This document shows, in pieces, positions 17,017 through 25,621 of a stretch of DNA of 64,000 nt. The notes under the pieces were generated by a model, which made no database searches, was not told where the DNA came from, and was given only the letters and a program-made list of their open reading frames with translations. Location: assembly GCF_031180885.1 (NCBI RefSeq), contig NZ_JAPSLK010000008.1:1-64000 (forward strand), given 5' to 3'. The translations under genes were made by a program, and so were the position numbers. Within the stretch, counting starts at the first letter, position 1. Every line of letters starts with the position of its first letter. This DNA comes from Saccharothrix sp. Lineage in GTDB: Bacteria; Actinomycetota; Actinomycetes; Mycobacteriales; Pseudonocardiaceae.

Positions 17017-17934
17017 TTGTACCCGGAGATCGAGCCGTACGACCACGGCATGCTCGACGTCGGCGACGGGCACCACGTGTACTGGGAGGTGTGCGGCAAC
17101 CCCGAGGGGAAGCCCGCCGTCGTGCTGCACGGCGGCCCCGGGTCCGGGTGCAGCACCAACGCCCGCCGCTACTTCGACCCGGACGCGTACCGGGTGGTCC
17201 TGTTCGACCAACGCGGGTGCGGCCGGTCCACGCCGCACGCGGGCGCGCCCGTGGTCGACCTGTCCACCAACACCACCGACCACTTGATCGCGGACATGGA
17301 GCTGTTGCGCGAGTTCCTGGGGATCGAGCGGTGGCAGTTGTTCGGCGCGTCCTGGGGTGCGGTGCTGGGCCTGGTCTACGCGGTGCGCCACCCCGAGCGG
17401 GTGTCCGAGCTGGTGCTGGCGGGCGTGGCGACCGGTCGGCAGGAAGAGGTGGACCTGCTGGTGACCGGCCTGGGGCCGATGTTCCCCGAGGCGCACGCCC
17501 GGTTCCGCACGTTCGCCGGGGACGCGGACGACCTGTGCGCGGCCTACGCGAAGCTGCTGCACGAGCCTTCCGTGCAGCAGCAGGCGGCCGACGAGTGGTG
17601 CGCGTGGGAGGACGCGATGCTGCCGTTGACGCCCAACGACCCGCGCTGGGACCCGCCGGCGTACCGGCTCGCGTTCGCCCGCCTGGTCACGCACTACTGG
17701 GCGAACGGCTCGTTCATCCCGGACGGGTACGTGCTGGCCAACGCCGACCGGTTGGCGGGCATCCCCGGCGTGATCGTGCAGGGCGAGCTGGACCTGGGCA
17801 ACCTGGTCGGCACGCCGTGGCTGCTCGCGCACGCGTGGCCGGACGCGGAACTTGTCCTGATCCGCGACACCGCGCACGGTGGAAGTGCCAGCATGACCGA
17901 AGCCAGGATCGCCGCCACCGACCGGTTCCGGTGA
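17017..17934 (+). CDS. pip: Prolyl iminopeptidase (S33)
   Basis: 305 residues. The TTG at 17017 is chosen because it gives the family N-terminus MYPEIEPYDHG and lies 9 nt after GGAGG. Alpha/beta-hydrolase: oxyanion HGGPGSG, FDQRGCGRSTPH (a proline iminopeptidase hallmark), nucleophile elbow GASWGA, acid Asp in GELD, and His in DTAHGGSA, where a GG follows the His instead of the usual S. It removes N-terminal proline from peptides in the cytoplasm. Only 31 bp separate it from the Clp-N/TIR gene, so co-transcription is likely. Confidence 0.87.
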   Translation: MYPEIEPYDHGMLDVGDGHHVYWEVCGNPEGKPAVVLHGGPGSGCSTNARRYFDPDAYRVVLFDQRGCGRSTPHAGAPVVDLSTNTTDHLIADMELLREFLGIERWQLFGASWGAVLGLVYAVRHPERVSELVLAGVATGRQEEVDLLVTGLGPMFPEAHARFRTFAGDADDLCAAYAKLLHEPSVQQQAADEWCAWEDAMLPLTPNDPRWDPPAYRLAFARLVTHYWANGSFIPDGYVLANADRLAGIPGVIVQGELDLGNLVGTPWLLAHAWPDAELVLIRDTAHGGSASMTEARIAATDRFR

Positions 17935-17965
17935 CCTCCTGGCCCTTCCGGCCGGGGGTGGGGCG

Positions 17966-18769
17966 ATGCCCGCGACGTTCGACGACCACACGCGCCAAGC
18001 CGTCCGGCTCGCCCGGAGCCAGGCGAGACAGCTGCGGCACCAGCGGGTGGGCACCGAGCACCTGCTGGCCGGACTGGTCGAGGAGGACCTGAGCCTGGCC
18101 GCCCAGGTCCTCACCTCCGCCGGCCTGACCACCCCCGGCTGCGTCGACCACCTCGTCGAGATCGCCGGCCGGGGCGGCGCACCCTCCCCCGGCGACCCGC
18201 CCTTCACCGCACGCGCCGAGCAGGCGATGGAGCAGGCCCGCCACCACGCCGTCTCCCTCGGCCACCGCCGAGCCGGCACCGAACACCTGCTCATCGCCCT
18301 GCTGGACCAACCCGACAGCGGCGCCGTCCAACTCCTGACCCGAGCCCGGATCGAGGTCGAGGACGTCCGCGACCGCCTCCAGGCCGCCCTGCACGGCCTG
18401 GTCCTCCCACCGCACACCCGCCCCGCCGTGTACCTGAGCTACGCCCGCCCCGACGACCGGCACCTGGCGGGTCGACTGGCCGACCACTTGGCGGACCACG
18501 ACATCGAGGTCGTCGAGACCGTCCACCGCGCCGACCACCTGCTGGCCCTGATCAGTCCTCTGTGGACTTTGCGCGAGCCGATGCCTGCCGAGTTCGAATC
18601 GGCCCTGCGGTACTACGTGCGCGTGGTGCCGGTGCTGGTGGACGACGCCCCGATGCCCGACGTGGAGCCGTTCAACCTGGCAACGTTCCGACAGGTGCTC
18701 GAACTGCACCACGAAACCTTCCGCCAGGACGTCGAGCACCTGGTCGAGGCCCTCTCGGAAGGTTTCTAG
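17966..18769 (+). CDS. Double Clp-N repeat fused to a TIR-like domain
   Basis: 267 residues. Residues about 5-70 and 80-145 are two Clp N-terminal repeats (RVGTEHLLAGLVEED and RAGTEHLLIALLDQP), the adaptor- and substrate-binding module of ClpC/ClpA. No AAA+ domain follows. Instead, residues about 153-267 form a short TIR-like domain: AVYLSYARPDDRHLAGRLADHLADH, then LLALISPLW and PAEFESALRYYVRVVPVLVDD, whose Glu lies where NADase TIRs have the catalytic Glu. The loop that normally precedes the second strand is shortened. A sensor or effector linked to Clp proteolysis is possible; function unproven. Follows pip by 31 bp. Confidence 0.75.
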   Translation: MPATFDDHTRQAVRLARSQARQLRHQRVGTEHLLAGLVEEDLSLAAQVLTSAGLTTPGCVDHLVEIAGRGGAPSPGDPPFTARAEQAMEQARHHAVSLGHRRAGTEHLLIALLDQPDSGAVQLLTRARIEVEDVRDRLQAALHGLVLPPHTRPAVYLSYARPDDRHLAGRLADHLADHDIEVVETVHRADHLLALISPLWTLREPMPAEFESALRYYVRVVPVLVDDAPMPDVEPFNLATFRQVLELHHETFRQDVEHLVEALSEGF

Positions 18770-18833
18770 CGCTCTGACCACAAACGTTTCGGAGCACCGG
18801 TTCCGGGCGCGGTTCGTTCGCTACTCTGGCCCG

Positions 18834-19382
18834 ATGGCCGGGAGCAAGCCGACCGACGCGCCGCCGCCCCCCGTGCTCGCCCGCGCGGCCCAGGCGAACC
18901 TCGGCGAGTTCGAGCGACGGGTGCGCCGCCGCCCCGGTGTCGGCGGGGCGTTGGCGTGCCTGGTGATCCTCGTCGTCGTGATGAACTTCGTGGTCAACGG
19001 ACCGGAGAACGTCTGGGGCCGGGGCGTCGTGGTGGTCGGCCTGCTGGTCGTCGCCACCTGGGGCTATGTCTGGTTCCACCGCACGCGTGGTGGGCTCTAC
19101 CTGTTCTCGGGCGGTTTCGTCGACGCCGCGGGCAGGCGCGTGTTCGCCCTGGCGTGGTCGGAAATCCGGTCGATCAAGGGCCAGATGACGCAGTTCGCCA
19201 TCGGCTCGCTCCCGACGGGCAGCGCCTTCTCCTACGAGGTGGCGTTCAAGTCGCGGGTGACCGGCCGCGAAGGTGTGTGGACGTTCAACACCACGTACAA
19301 CGACGTCCCTGCACTCGCCAGACTGATCTCCATGCGCTCCCGTGTCCGGGTGACCGGCCTCACCGACCCGTACCAACTGTGA
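18834..19382 (+). CDS. Two-TM membrane protein of unknown function
   Basis: 182 residues. A charged Pro-rich N-terminus (KPTDAPPPP) is followed by two transmembrane segments (about 40-57 and 65-82) and a soluble C-terminal domain with a beta-rich, PH-like pattern (GGLYLFSGGFVDAAG, ALAWSEIRSIKG). The layout resembles actinobacterial small membrane proteins in which the YLF..GF..........AWxxI stretch is conserved. No catalytic motif. Ends just before a strong terminator shared with glyA. Confidence 0.7.
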   Translation: MAGSKPTDAPPPPVLARAAQANLGEFERRVRRRPGVGGALACLVILVVVMNFVVNGPENVWGRGVVVVGLLVVATWGYVWFHRTRGGLYLFSGGFVDAAGRRVFALAWSEIRSIKGQMTQFAIGSLPTGSAFSYEVAFKSRVTGREGVWTFNTTYNDVPALARLISMRSRVRVTGLTDPYQL

Positions 19383-19412
19383 AGCGGTGCTGCCAACTGT
19401 TCAGCCGGTGAC

Positions 19413-19444
19413 CACGCCGCCGGACCCGTAGGCCCGGCGGCGTG
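19413..19444. terminator. Bidirectional hairpin between the membrane protein gene and glyA
   Basis: Perfect 11-bp stem (19413-19423 with 19434-19444), CACGCCGCCGG against CCGGCGGCGTG, 10-nt loop, in the gap between two converging genes. No long U tract, as is usual in high-GC actinomycetes. Confidence 0.7.
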
Positions 19445-19466
19445 TCATCCGGCACCGGGGCACCGA

Positions 19467-20729
19467 CTACGCCTGCGCCCAACCCGGCATCGGGTAAGCG
19501 GCCATCAGCTCGGCCACTTCCGCCGCGATCCGGTCCAGCGTCCCCGCATCCCCCGCCGCCTGCACCGCCGCGTCGATCCACGCCGCGACCTGGGGCATCT
19601 GGTCCGGACCCAGGCCCCGGGTCGTGATCGCCGCCGTGCCCAGCCGGACGCCGGACGGGTCGAACGGCTTGCGCGGGTCGAAGGGCACGGTGTTGTAGTT
19701 CGCCTCGATGCCCGCGCGGTCCAGCGCCCGCGCCGCCGGCTTGCCGCCGATGGCCTTGTTGGTCAGGTCGAGCAGGATCAGGTGGTTGTCCGTGCCGCCG
19801 GACACCAGGTCGAAGCCGCGCTGGGTCAGCGCCGCGGCGAGGGCCTTGGCGTTGGCGACCACCGCGTGGGCGTAGGTGCGGAACTCCGGGGTCGCCGCCT
19901 CGCCCAGCGCCACGGCGATCGCGGCGGTGGTGTGGTTGTGCGGACCGCCCTGCAGGCCCGGGAAGACGGCCTTGTCGACGGCCTTCGCGTGCGCGGCGTC
20001 CGAGAGGATCATCGCGCCGCGCGGGCCGCGCAGGGTCTTGTGGGTGGTGGTCGTGATCACCTGGGCGTGGCCGACCGGCGACGGGTGCGCGCCGCCCGCG
20101 ACCAGGCCGGCGATGTGGGCGATGTCGGCCACCAGCACCGCGCCGACCTCGTTCGCGATCTCGGCGAACGCCGGGAAGTCGATGGTGCGCGGGATGGCGG
20201 TGCCGCCGCAGAAGATCACCTTCGGGCGTTCCTTCCGCGCCAGGTCGCGGGCCTGGTCGAGGTCGACCCGGCCGGTCTCCTTGCGCACGCCGTACTGGAC
20301 GCTGCGGAACCACTTGCCGGTCGCCGAAACGCCCCAGCCGTGGGTCAGGTGCCCGCCCGACGGCAGCGCCAGACCCATCACGGTGTCACCGGGCTCCAGG
20401 AACGCCATGTACACGGCCAGGTTCGCGGGCGAACCGGAGTACGGCTGGACGTTCGCGTGGTCCACGCCGAAGAGCGACTTGGCCCGTTCGACGGCCAGGG
20501 TCTCCACCGGGTCGACGACCTGCTGGCCCTCGTAGTAGCGGCGGCCTGCGTAGCCCTCGGAGTACTTGTTGGTCAGCACCGTGCCGGTGGCTTCGAGGAC
20601 CGCGCGGGAGACGTAGTTCTCCGACGCGATCAGGCGGATCTTGTCGAACTGGCGGCGCGCCTCGGCCTGGACGAGGTCGGCGATCTCCGGGTCGGCCTGG
20701 GTGAGCGCGGGGATGGCGGGGTCGTGCAC
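19467..20729 (-). CDS. glyA: Serine hydroxymethyltransferase
   Basis: 420 residues from the GTG at 20729, which has TGGAGG 5-6 nt upstream; longer starts would run into the riboswitch. PLP enzyme that interconverts serine and glycine and charges tetrahydrofolate with C1 units. Motifs: LIASENYVS, YAGRRYYEG, ADIAHIAGLVAGG, and the PLP-Lys loop ITTTTHKTLRGPRG. Length and spacing match bacterial GlyA. The leader folds as a ZTP riboswitch, so expression should rise when ZTP/AICAR signals low 10-formyl-THF. Monocistronic here. Confidence 0.95.
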   Translation of the reverse strand: MHDPAIPALTQADPEIADLVQAEARRQFDKIRLIASENYVSRAVLEATGTVLTNKYSEGYAGRRYYEGQQVVDPVETLAVERAKSLFGVDHANVQPYSGSPANLAVYMAFLEPGDTVMGLALPSGGHLTHGWGVSATGKWFRSVQYGVRKETGRVDLDQARDLARKERPKVIFCGGTAIPRTIDFPAFAEIANEVGAVLVADIAHIAGLVAGGAHPSPVGHAQVITTTTHKTLRGPRGAMILSDAAHAKAVDKAVFPGLQGGPHNHTTAAIAVALGEAATPEFRTYAHAVVANAKALAAALTQRGFDLVSGGTDNHLILLDLTNKAIGGKPAARALDRAGIEANYNTVPFDPRKPFDPSGVRLGTAAITTRGLGPDQMPQVAAWIDAAVQAAGDAGTLDRIAAEVAELMAAYPMPGWAQA

Positions 20730-20744
20730 GGCAGCCTCCAGCGA

Positions 20745-20830
20745 GTGCCGGGCACCCAGGCGCGCGGTGCTCTGTCGGCTACTTCGCTCCCCGGTGGTCG
20801 ATCCCACCCTCGGCACGCCAGTCGCGAACG
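20745..20830 (-). promoter_or_regulatory. ZTP (pfl-type) riboswitch in the glyA leader
   Basis: Read on the minus strand, the leader shows the conserved ZTP aptamer elements in order: CGCGACTGGCG, then GGTGGGATCGACCACCGGGG (P2 and its purine-rich internal loop), a variable linker, and CCGCGCGCCTGGGTGCC carrying the 3' CCGCCTGGG-like pseudoknot half. It ends about 15 nt before the glyA start, close enough to gate the ribosome binding site. glyA is a classic ZTP-riboswitch target. Confidence 0.85.
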
Positions 20831-20958
20831 CTGTTCATCCTAGCGCCGCCTGTTAGGGCTATTGCCCGCCGTATGGGCGTGATTACATACTGCGTCGGAA
20901 AAGTTCCAACAGAAAACGTACCACGTCAGATTTTCCCTGCTCTCCGAAAGGAGCTGAC

Positions 20959-21777
20959 GTGCTCGATCGACGCACGTTCGTGCTCGGCGCCGCCGTGACG
21001 GCCGTGGCCGCCACGTCCGTCGGAACCGGAACCGCCAACGCCTCCACTCCCCCGTCCGGCGGCATCGGTGTCGCCACCCTCGACGGGGTTCCCGTGACTC
21101 TCGCACGCATCGACGGACGTTGGGCCCTGCTCAGCGACAACGGTTCGGTGCGCATCACCGCCGGCTTGGACAACGCCGACCTGGTCGACCTGTCCGACGA
21201 CGGCACGCGGCTGGTCGCCGCCGGTTCGCTGGCCGGCGACCCGGTCGCCGCGCTGTGGACCTCGGCGGACGGCGTGACCTGGCGGGAAGCGCGTCGCCTG
21301 CACGGCACGCGCTCGGAGTTCACCGCCGTCACCGGCACCCTCGCGCTCGGGTCGGTGGTGCGGCACGAGCGCGCGCCCGAGGTCCGGGTCGCCGCCCGGC
21401 GCACGCCTTCGGGCTGGACCACCGCGCCGGTGCGCGGCCTGGCCGACGGGCTGCTCGCGTCCGCCCTGGCCACCACCGCGGGCGGGTTCGTGTGCGCGTC
21501 GGTGGACTCCGCCGGCACCCGCGTGCACACCTCGGCCGACGGGGTGGCGTGGAGCGAACTGCCGCGGGTCGACGGGGTCGCGGTGCGCGGCCTGGCGTCG
21601 GTGTCCGGTGTCGTGCGGTGGTTCGGCAACGAGATCGCCGGCTCCACACCGCTGACCGGTGTCGTCGGCGGCGCTTCGGGACCGGCGGCCGTGCCCGCCG
21701 ACGCCAAGGCCCTCGGCGTGACCGGCGCCCGCGCCGCGTGGCTGTCCGCCGGCCGCCTCCTGACCACCGCGATCTGA
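20959..21777 (+). CDS. Secreted Tat-signal protein with BNR/propeller-like repeats
   Basis: 272 residues from a GTG with AAAGGAG 6 nt upstream. Signal DRRTFVLGAAVTAVAATSVG has the RRxF core of a Tat substrate. The mature part contains repeated blades such as ALWTSADGVTWREA and RVHTSADGVAWSEL, Asp-box-like turns of beta-propellers, with about 4-5 blades. No catalytic residues identified; likely an extracellular binding protein. The peptidase gene starts 12 bp downstream, so the pair is one operon. Confidence 0.72.
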   Translation: MLDRRTFVLGAAVTAVAATSVGTGTANASTPPSGGIGVATLDGVPVTLARIDGRWALLSDNGSVRITAGLDNADLVDLSDDGTRLVAAGSLAGDPVAALWTSADGVTWREARRLHGTRSEFTAVTGTLALGSVVRHERAPEVRVAARRTPSGWTTAPVRGLADGLLASALATTAGGFVCASVDSAGTRVHTSADGVAWSELPRVDGVAVRGLASVSGVVRWFGNEIAGSTPLTGVVGGASGPAAVPADAKALGVTGARAAWLSAGRLLTTAI

Positions 21778-21789
21778 GGGAGCCCACTG

Positions 21790-22449
21790 GTGATCACGTT
21801 CAGCCGGATCGACGGCACCCCGGTCTACTACTGGCGGTCCGACCGCGGCAACACGACCTTGCGCAACTGGCAGGCGACGCAGGGGTTCTACGACAGCCTG
21901 GTGCTGTGGATCCGGGACCTGCGGTCGCTGTCCTCGGCCTACGGCAGCATCACCTACCTGGTGTCGGCCGGGTTCTACGTGAACAAGCCCGGCCAGCACG
22001 GCGCCGGCACGGCCATGGACCTGGACTACGTCCGCTGGTCCGGCGGCCAGATCTCCTCCCCGCTGGACCGCCACCACGCCTCCACCACGCTGGCCACCCG
22101 CCGCCGGTATCTGGCGGTGGACGCGGTGTGCCGCAGGCGTTTCCGCTACGTCCTGGACGGCTGGTACAACGCCGACCACGCCGACCACATCCACGCCGAC
22201 TTCGGCGGCCTGCCGGTGCGGTGCGTGAAGAGCTCGGAGTCGGACACGAAGTTCGTACAGGCCCTGTGCAACAACTTCATGGGTTCCGGGTTGGTGGTGG
22301 ACGGCATCTGGGGCACCAACACCCAGAACGCCTTCAACACCGCCAAGTCCCGCCTGGGCATCACCGGCGACCCGCACACCACGACGTCGGTCTGGCAGTC
22401 CTTCCTCTCCGCCGCCGCCCGCAAGGGCTTCGCGAACCAGCCGTTCTAG
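21790..22449 (+). CDS. M15/extensin-C-like zinc peptidase with a peptidoglycan-binding tail
   Basis: 219 residues from a GTG behind GAGGGAG. The N-terminal domain (about 1-145) holds zinc ligands of the LAS/M15 type: HGAGTAMDLD (H-x6-D) and DHADHIHAD (HxH), as in D,D-carboxypeptidases and extensin-like C domains. The C-terminal part (about 150-219) has VDGIWGTNTQNAF, a PG_binding_1 motif. No signal peptide is visible although its partner gene encodes a Tat-type signal, so it may act inside after lysis, leave by a non-classical route, or hitch-hike with its neighbour. Confidence 0.72.
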   Translation: MITFSRIDGTPVYYWRSDRGNTTLRNWQATQGFYDSLVLWIRDLRSLSSAYGSITYLVSAGFYVNKPGQHGAGTAMDLDYVRWSGGQISSPLDRHHASTTLATRRRYLAVDAVCRRRFRYVLDGWYNADHADHIHADFGGLPVRCVKSSESDTKFVQALCNNFMGSGLVVDGIWGTNTQNAFNTAKSRLGITGDPHTTTSVWQSFLSAAARKGFANQPF

Positions 22450-22550
22450 CGCACGGGCGGGCGCGCCGGACCACCTCCCGCGCGCCCGCCGGTGCTGCCT
22501 CGTCGCCTTCCTGCCGGCACCCGGCCCGCCCGGCTGGTGGACTCGACGCC

Positions 22551-23224
22551 ATGTCCGTGAGCACGGTCGAAGTCCGTCAGTGGAAGCGTTGGTACGCGGT
22601 GGTTTCCGTCGCCACCGGGATCTTCGCCGTCGTCACCACCGAGATCCTGCCGATCGGCCTGCTGACCTCGATCGGCGGCAGCTTCGCGGTCTCCGACGGC
22701 ACCGCGGGGCTGCTGATGACCATGCCGGGCTTCCTCGCCGCCGTGGCCGCGCCGGTGGTCACCGCGGTCACCGCCCGGGTCGACCGGCGGATCATGTTGT
22801 GCGCCTTCATGGTCCTGCTCACCCTGGCCAACGTCGGCACCGCGCCGGCCCCCGACTACCGGGTGCTGCTCGCCGCGCGGGTGGTCGTGGAGGTGGTCAT
22901 CGGGGGGTTCTGGTCGATCGGCGCGGGGTTGGGGGCGCGGCTGGTGCCGGGGGCCGGTGCCCGGGCCACCGCGGTGATCTTCGCCGCGGTGCCGCTGGGT
23001 TCCGTGCCTACGGAGCGGTGCCCGTGTGCTCGCAGGTGTTGTTCACCAAGGCGCTCCCCGACTCCCCCGAAGCCGCCTCCGTCCTGTTCACCGCGTCCTT
23101 CCAAGCCACCATCGGGATCGGCGCGCCGGCGGGCGGAGCTGTGCTGGACCACGCCTCGCCGTCCGCCGTGGTGCTGCTCGCCGCAGCCGTCGCGGCCCTC
23201 GCCTTGGTGGTGGTCAAGAGGTAG
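22551..23224 (+). pseudogene. MFS transporter remnant with internal deletion and frameshift
   Basis: From the ATG at 22551 the frame encodes an intact DHA1-type N-terminus with about five membrane helices, ending AVIFAAVPLGS. At about 23005 similarity jumps, in another frame, to the last helices (YGAVPVCSQVLFTKALPD ... AVVLLAAAVAALALVVVKR, stop at 23224). Helices 6-9 are missing. A single internal deletion of several hundred bases with loss of frame explains this. Confidence 0.82.
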
Positions 23225-23233
23225 GTTCGCGCC

Positions 23234-23539
23234 GTGGGATACGACCTGCACATCACGCGAGCCGAAGCCTGGTACGACAGCGAATCCGCCCCGATCACCC
23301 GCGAAGAGTGGGAGGCCTTCGCACACGGCAGGCTGCCGGTCGGCGGCTGGGCCACGCTCCACGACGGCACCCGCCGGCCGATCTTCGCTTGCACGGCCGC
23401 CGGCGTGGAGGTCTCCCTGGACTGGCACGCCGGCGAGATCACGATCGCCGGCGCCACCCTCGAAGCGGCACAAGGCCTGCGCTGGATCGCGGACGCCCTC
23501 GACGCCCGCCTGGTCGGCGACGACGGCGAGGCCTACTGA
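23234..23539 (+). CDS. Small conserved hypothetical protein
   Basis: 101 residues from a GTG (AGAGGTAGG upstream). Begins MGYDLHITRAEAW and has a compact alpha/beta pattern with a WDALDA-like C-terminal helix (RWIADALDARLVGDDG). I have the impression of similar short proteins in other actinomycetes but know of no function. No signal, membrane segment or metal motif. Starts 10 bp after the MFS remnant ends and converges on the carboxylase remnant. Confidence 0.6.
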   Translation: MGYDLHITRAEAWYDSESAPITREEWEAFAHGRLPVGGWATLHDGTRRPIFACTAAGVEVSLDWHAGEITIAGATLEAAQGLRWIADALDARLVGDDGEAY

Positions 23540-23545
23540 CCGGCC

Positions 23546-24110
23546 TCACAGCGGAACGTTGCCGTGCTTGCGAGCCGGAGCATGGCGGCGCTTGTCGCGG
23601 AGCATCGCCAACCCCCGCAGCACAGCCGACAGCGTCTGAGCCGGGTCGATCACGTCGTCCACCAAACCACGCTCAGCCGCGTAGTACGGGTGCACCAACT
23701 CGTCGGAATACCGGGCCATCAACGTGGCGCGCAGCTCGTCCGGGTCGGCGGAAGCGGCCAACTCCTTGCGGTGGACCACGTTCACCGCCGCCTCCGCACC
23801 CATCACGGCGATTTCGTTGGTGGGCCAGGCCAAAGACAGGTCACACCCGATGGACCGCGAGTCCATCACGATGTACGCCCCGCCATAAGCCTTGCGCAAG
23901 ATCACCTGCACCCGCGGCGACGTCGAGCAGCAGCTCCAGCCGCTCCCGCGCGGTCCGCTTGCCCAACGAGTGCCGGCGCTCGACCGCGGCCCGGTTCCCC
24001 AGAGCGACCCGGCTGGTCAGTTCGTCGCGCCGGTCCCGCAACGACCGCATCGTGCGCGGCGGCGGAGTCGGCCGGACGGCGGGCCGGAAGTCCATCTCGG
24101 AGATGCTCAT
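23546..24110 (-). pseudogene. Acyl-CoA carboxylase beta subunit (AccD/PccB) remnant
   Basis: The 5' part (about 24110-23925) encodes the carboxylase N-terminus, with RRHSLGKRTARERLELLLD. Directly after it, in a different frame, comes the last quarter of the protein (VILRKAYGGAYIVMDSRSIG ... EIAVMGAEAAVNVVHRKEL ... RDKRRHAPARKHGNVPL, stop at 23546). About 1 kb encoding the biotin- and acyl-CoA-binding crotonase folds is gone. Both ends align well with the normal gene, so this is an internal deletion, not a chance similarity. Confidence 0.85.
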
Positions 24111-24218
24111 CCGACGCCTTTCGCTCCGCGGGCCACTCCACCCCGCATCGCGTCCACTGAGCGGAAAAACCCCTACCGCCCCACTTCGGGCGCTGAAGAA
24201 CCCTGAAACGACCCCGCC

Positions 24219-24842
24219 CTACCGGGTGAACCGCCCGGTCGCCCACGCCCGGTCGCCCGGCTCTCCCACCACCTCCACCCGGCGTCCGTCCACGTGGTAC
24301 TCGACCGGGTCCACCAGTCCCTCCTCGACGGCCGCCGTCCACGCCCGGTGCGGGCCGACGCCCCAGGGGTACCAGGGGATCACGTCGTCCACCACGACCA
24401 CCGCGCCCGGCCGGGCCAGGCGGCGGGCGTTGACGATGTCGGCGTAGGCGATCTCGAAGGTGTGCCCGCCGTCGACGAACACCAGGTCCGGCCGCGCCCC
24501 GGAGTACGCGGGCACGGTCTCGGTGGAGTCGCCGACGACCAGTTCGTGCCGCCCAGGGTAGCGGACGTCCACGAACTCCTTGGCCAGCGCGACCGACCGC
24601 CGCTGGTCCAGCTCGAAGGACACCACCCGGGCGTCCGGCGCGCTCTCCAGGAACGCGATGCTGGAGAACCCGATGTTGAACCCGATCTCGGCGATGGTCC
24701 GGGCACCCGCGGCGCGGGCGAGCCCGGCCAGGTACTCGACCTCCGCGAGGCTCGCGAACCCCTCGGTGATCGGCCCTCCGCCGTCGCGCACGTGGCCGTA
24801 GACGTCCCACAGGAGCTGTTCGAGCGCGCTGGTCTGCTGCAC
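24219..24842 (-). CDS. Class I SAM-dependent methyltransferase
   Basis: 207 residues from a GTG. Rossmann-type methyltransferase of the Methyltransf_24 kind: motif I IAEIGFNIGFSS (about residues 49-60), acidic ribose contact VSFELDQ, motif II DLVFVDGGHTFEIAYAD, then VVVDDV. The GG-H and DD-V pattern resembles metal-dependent catechol O-methyltransferase relatives and sugar/phospholipid methylases. Substrate unknown. It stands alone, transcribed away from the PadR-flavoprotein operon with a 179-bp gap between. Confidence 0.8.
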   Translation of the reverse strand: MQQTSALEQLLWDVYGHVRDGGGPITEGFASLAEVEYLAGLARAAGARTIAEIGFNIGFSSIAFLESAPDARVVSFELDQRRSVALAKEFVDVRYPGRHELVVGDSTETVPAYSGARPDLVFVDGGHTFEIAYADIVNARRLARPGAVVVVDDVIPWYPWGVGPHRAWTAAVEEGLVDPVEYHVDGRRVEVVGEPGDRAWATGRFTR

Positions 24843-24969
24843 GGCCGTCTCGCTTTCGTCGCCGGGGACCCGCAGCTTGGGCGACCCGCCCGAACGGGGG
24901 CAAGGGCGTCCGCGATTTTGCGCTGATCAGGCCGAACACGGCCGGCGAACCTCGCCGCGAGATGAATAG

Positions 24970-25010
24970 TTGACACTGACTAGTCATAACTGGATAGTTG
25001 TTTATGACTA
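24970..25010 (+). promoter_or_regulatory. Promoter and overlapping operator of the padR operon
   Basis: A consensus -35 TTGACA (24970-24975) and GATAGT -10 (24993-24998) are 17 bp apart. A perfect inverted repeat, TAGTCATAA (24981-24989) and TTATGACTA (25002-25010), straddles the -10. A dimer bound there would block polymerase, so PadR autorepression is the simplest reading. AT-rich compared with its surroundings. Confidence 0.75.
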
Positions 25011-25021
25011 CAGGAGGACGG

Positions 25022-25621
25022 ATGGCGAGCAAGCGCAAGGTCGGCAACCTGCTGGCCCTGGCCGTGCTGAGCTACCTGGTCAGGCAGCCCGCACACCCCT
25101 ACGAGCTGAGCCGCATGCTGCGCGAGCACGGGGACGACCGCAGCATCAAGTTCACCCACGGCTCGCTCTACATGGTCGTCGGGCAGCTGGAGAAGGCCGG
25201 GTTCATCGCCCCGCGGGAGACCGTCCGCGACGGCCAGCGCCCCGAGCGCACCGTCTACGCGCTGACCGCCGAGGGGCGGGCCGAGCTGCGCGACTGGATG
25301 CGGGAGCTGGTGTCCGAGCCGCGGCACGAGTACCCGCACTTCGTGGCCGCCCTGTCGCTGATCGGGGCGCTGCCGCCGGACGAGGTCGTGCCGCTGCTGC
25401 GCGACCGGCTGGTGCGGCTGGCGGCGCAGCGGGCGGAGATCCGCGCGCTGGTCGACGGGGCCGACGTGCACCCGCTCTTCCTGGTCGAGGAGGAGTACCG
25501 GATCGCCCTGCTGGACGCCGAGGCGGCGTTCGTCCAGGGCTTCATCGACCGGATCGAGGACCCGGAGACCGGCTGGGGACCCATGTGGGCCGGTTTCCAC
25601 CAGAGGCTGGAGGGGACATGA
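25022..25621 (+). CDS. PadR-family transcriptional regulator
   Basis: 199 residues from an ATG with a perfect AGGAGG 5 nt upstream. Winged helix about 1-95: LLALAVLSYLVRQPAHPYEL, then HGSLYMVVGQLEKAGFI and wing RPERTVYALTAEGRAEL. A helical C-terminal dimerisation domain follows (about 100-199). Its stop overlaps the monooxygenase start (ATGA), so repressor and enzyme share one transcript. The inverted repeat on its own promoter is the obvious operator. The inducer is presumably a substrate of the monooxygenase. Confidence 0.9.
   Translation: MASKRKVGNLLALAVLSYLVRQPAHPYELSRMLREHGDDRSIKFTHGSLYMVVGQLEKAGFIAPRETVRDGQRPERTVYALTAEGRAELRDWMRELVSEPRHEYPHFVAALSLIGALPPDEVVPLLRDRLVRLAAQRAEIRALVDGADVHPLFLVEEEYRIALLDAEAAFVQGFIDRIEDPETGWGPMWAGFHQRLEGT

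Noticed and set aside
19782-20843. 353-residue plus-strand frame opposite glyA
   Set aside because: No domain motifs and typical antisense composition; glyA and its riboswitch explain the region.
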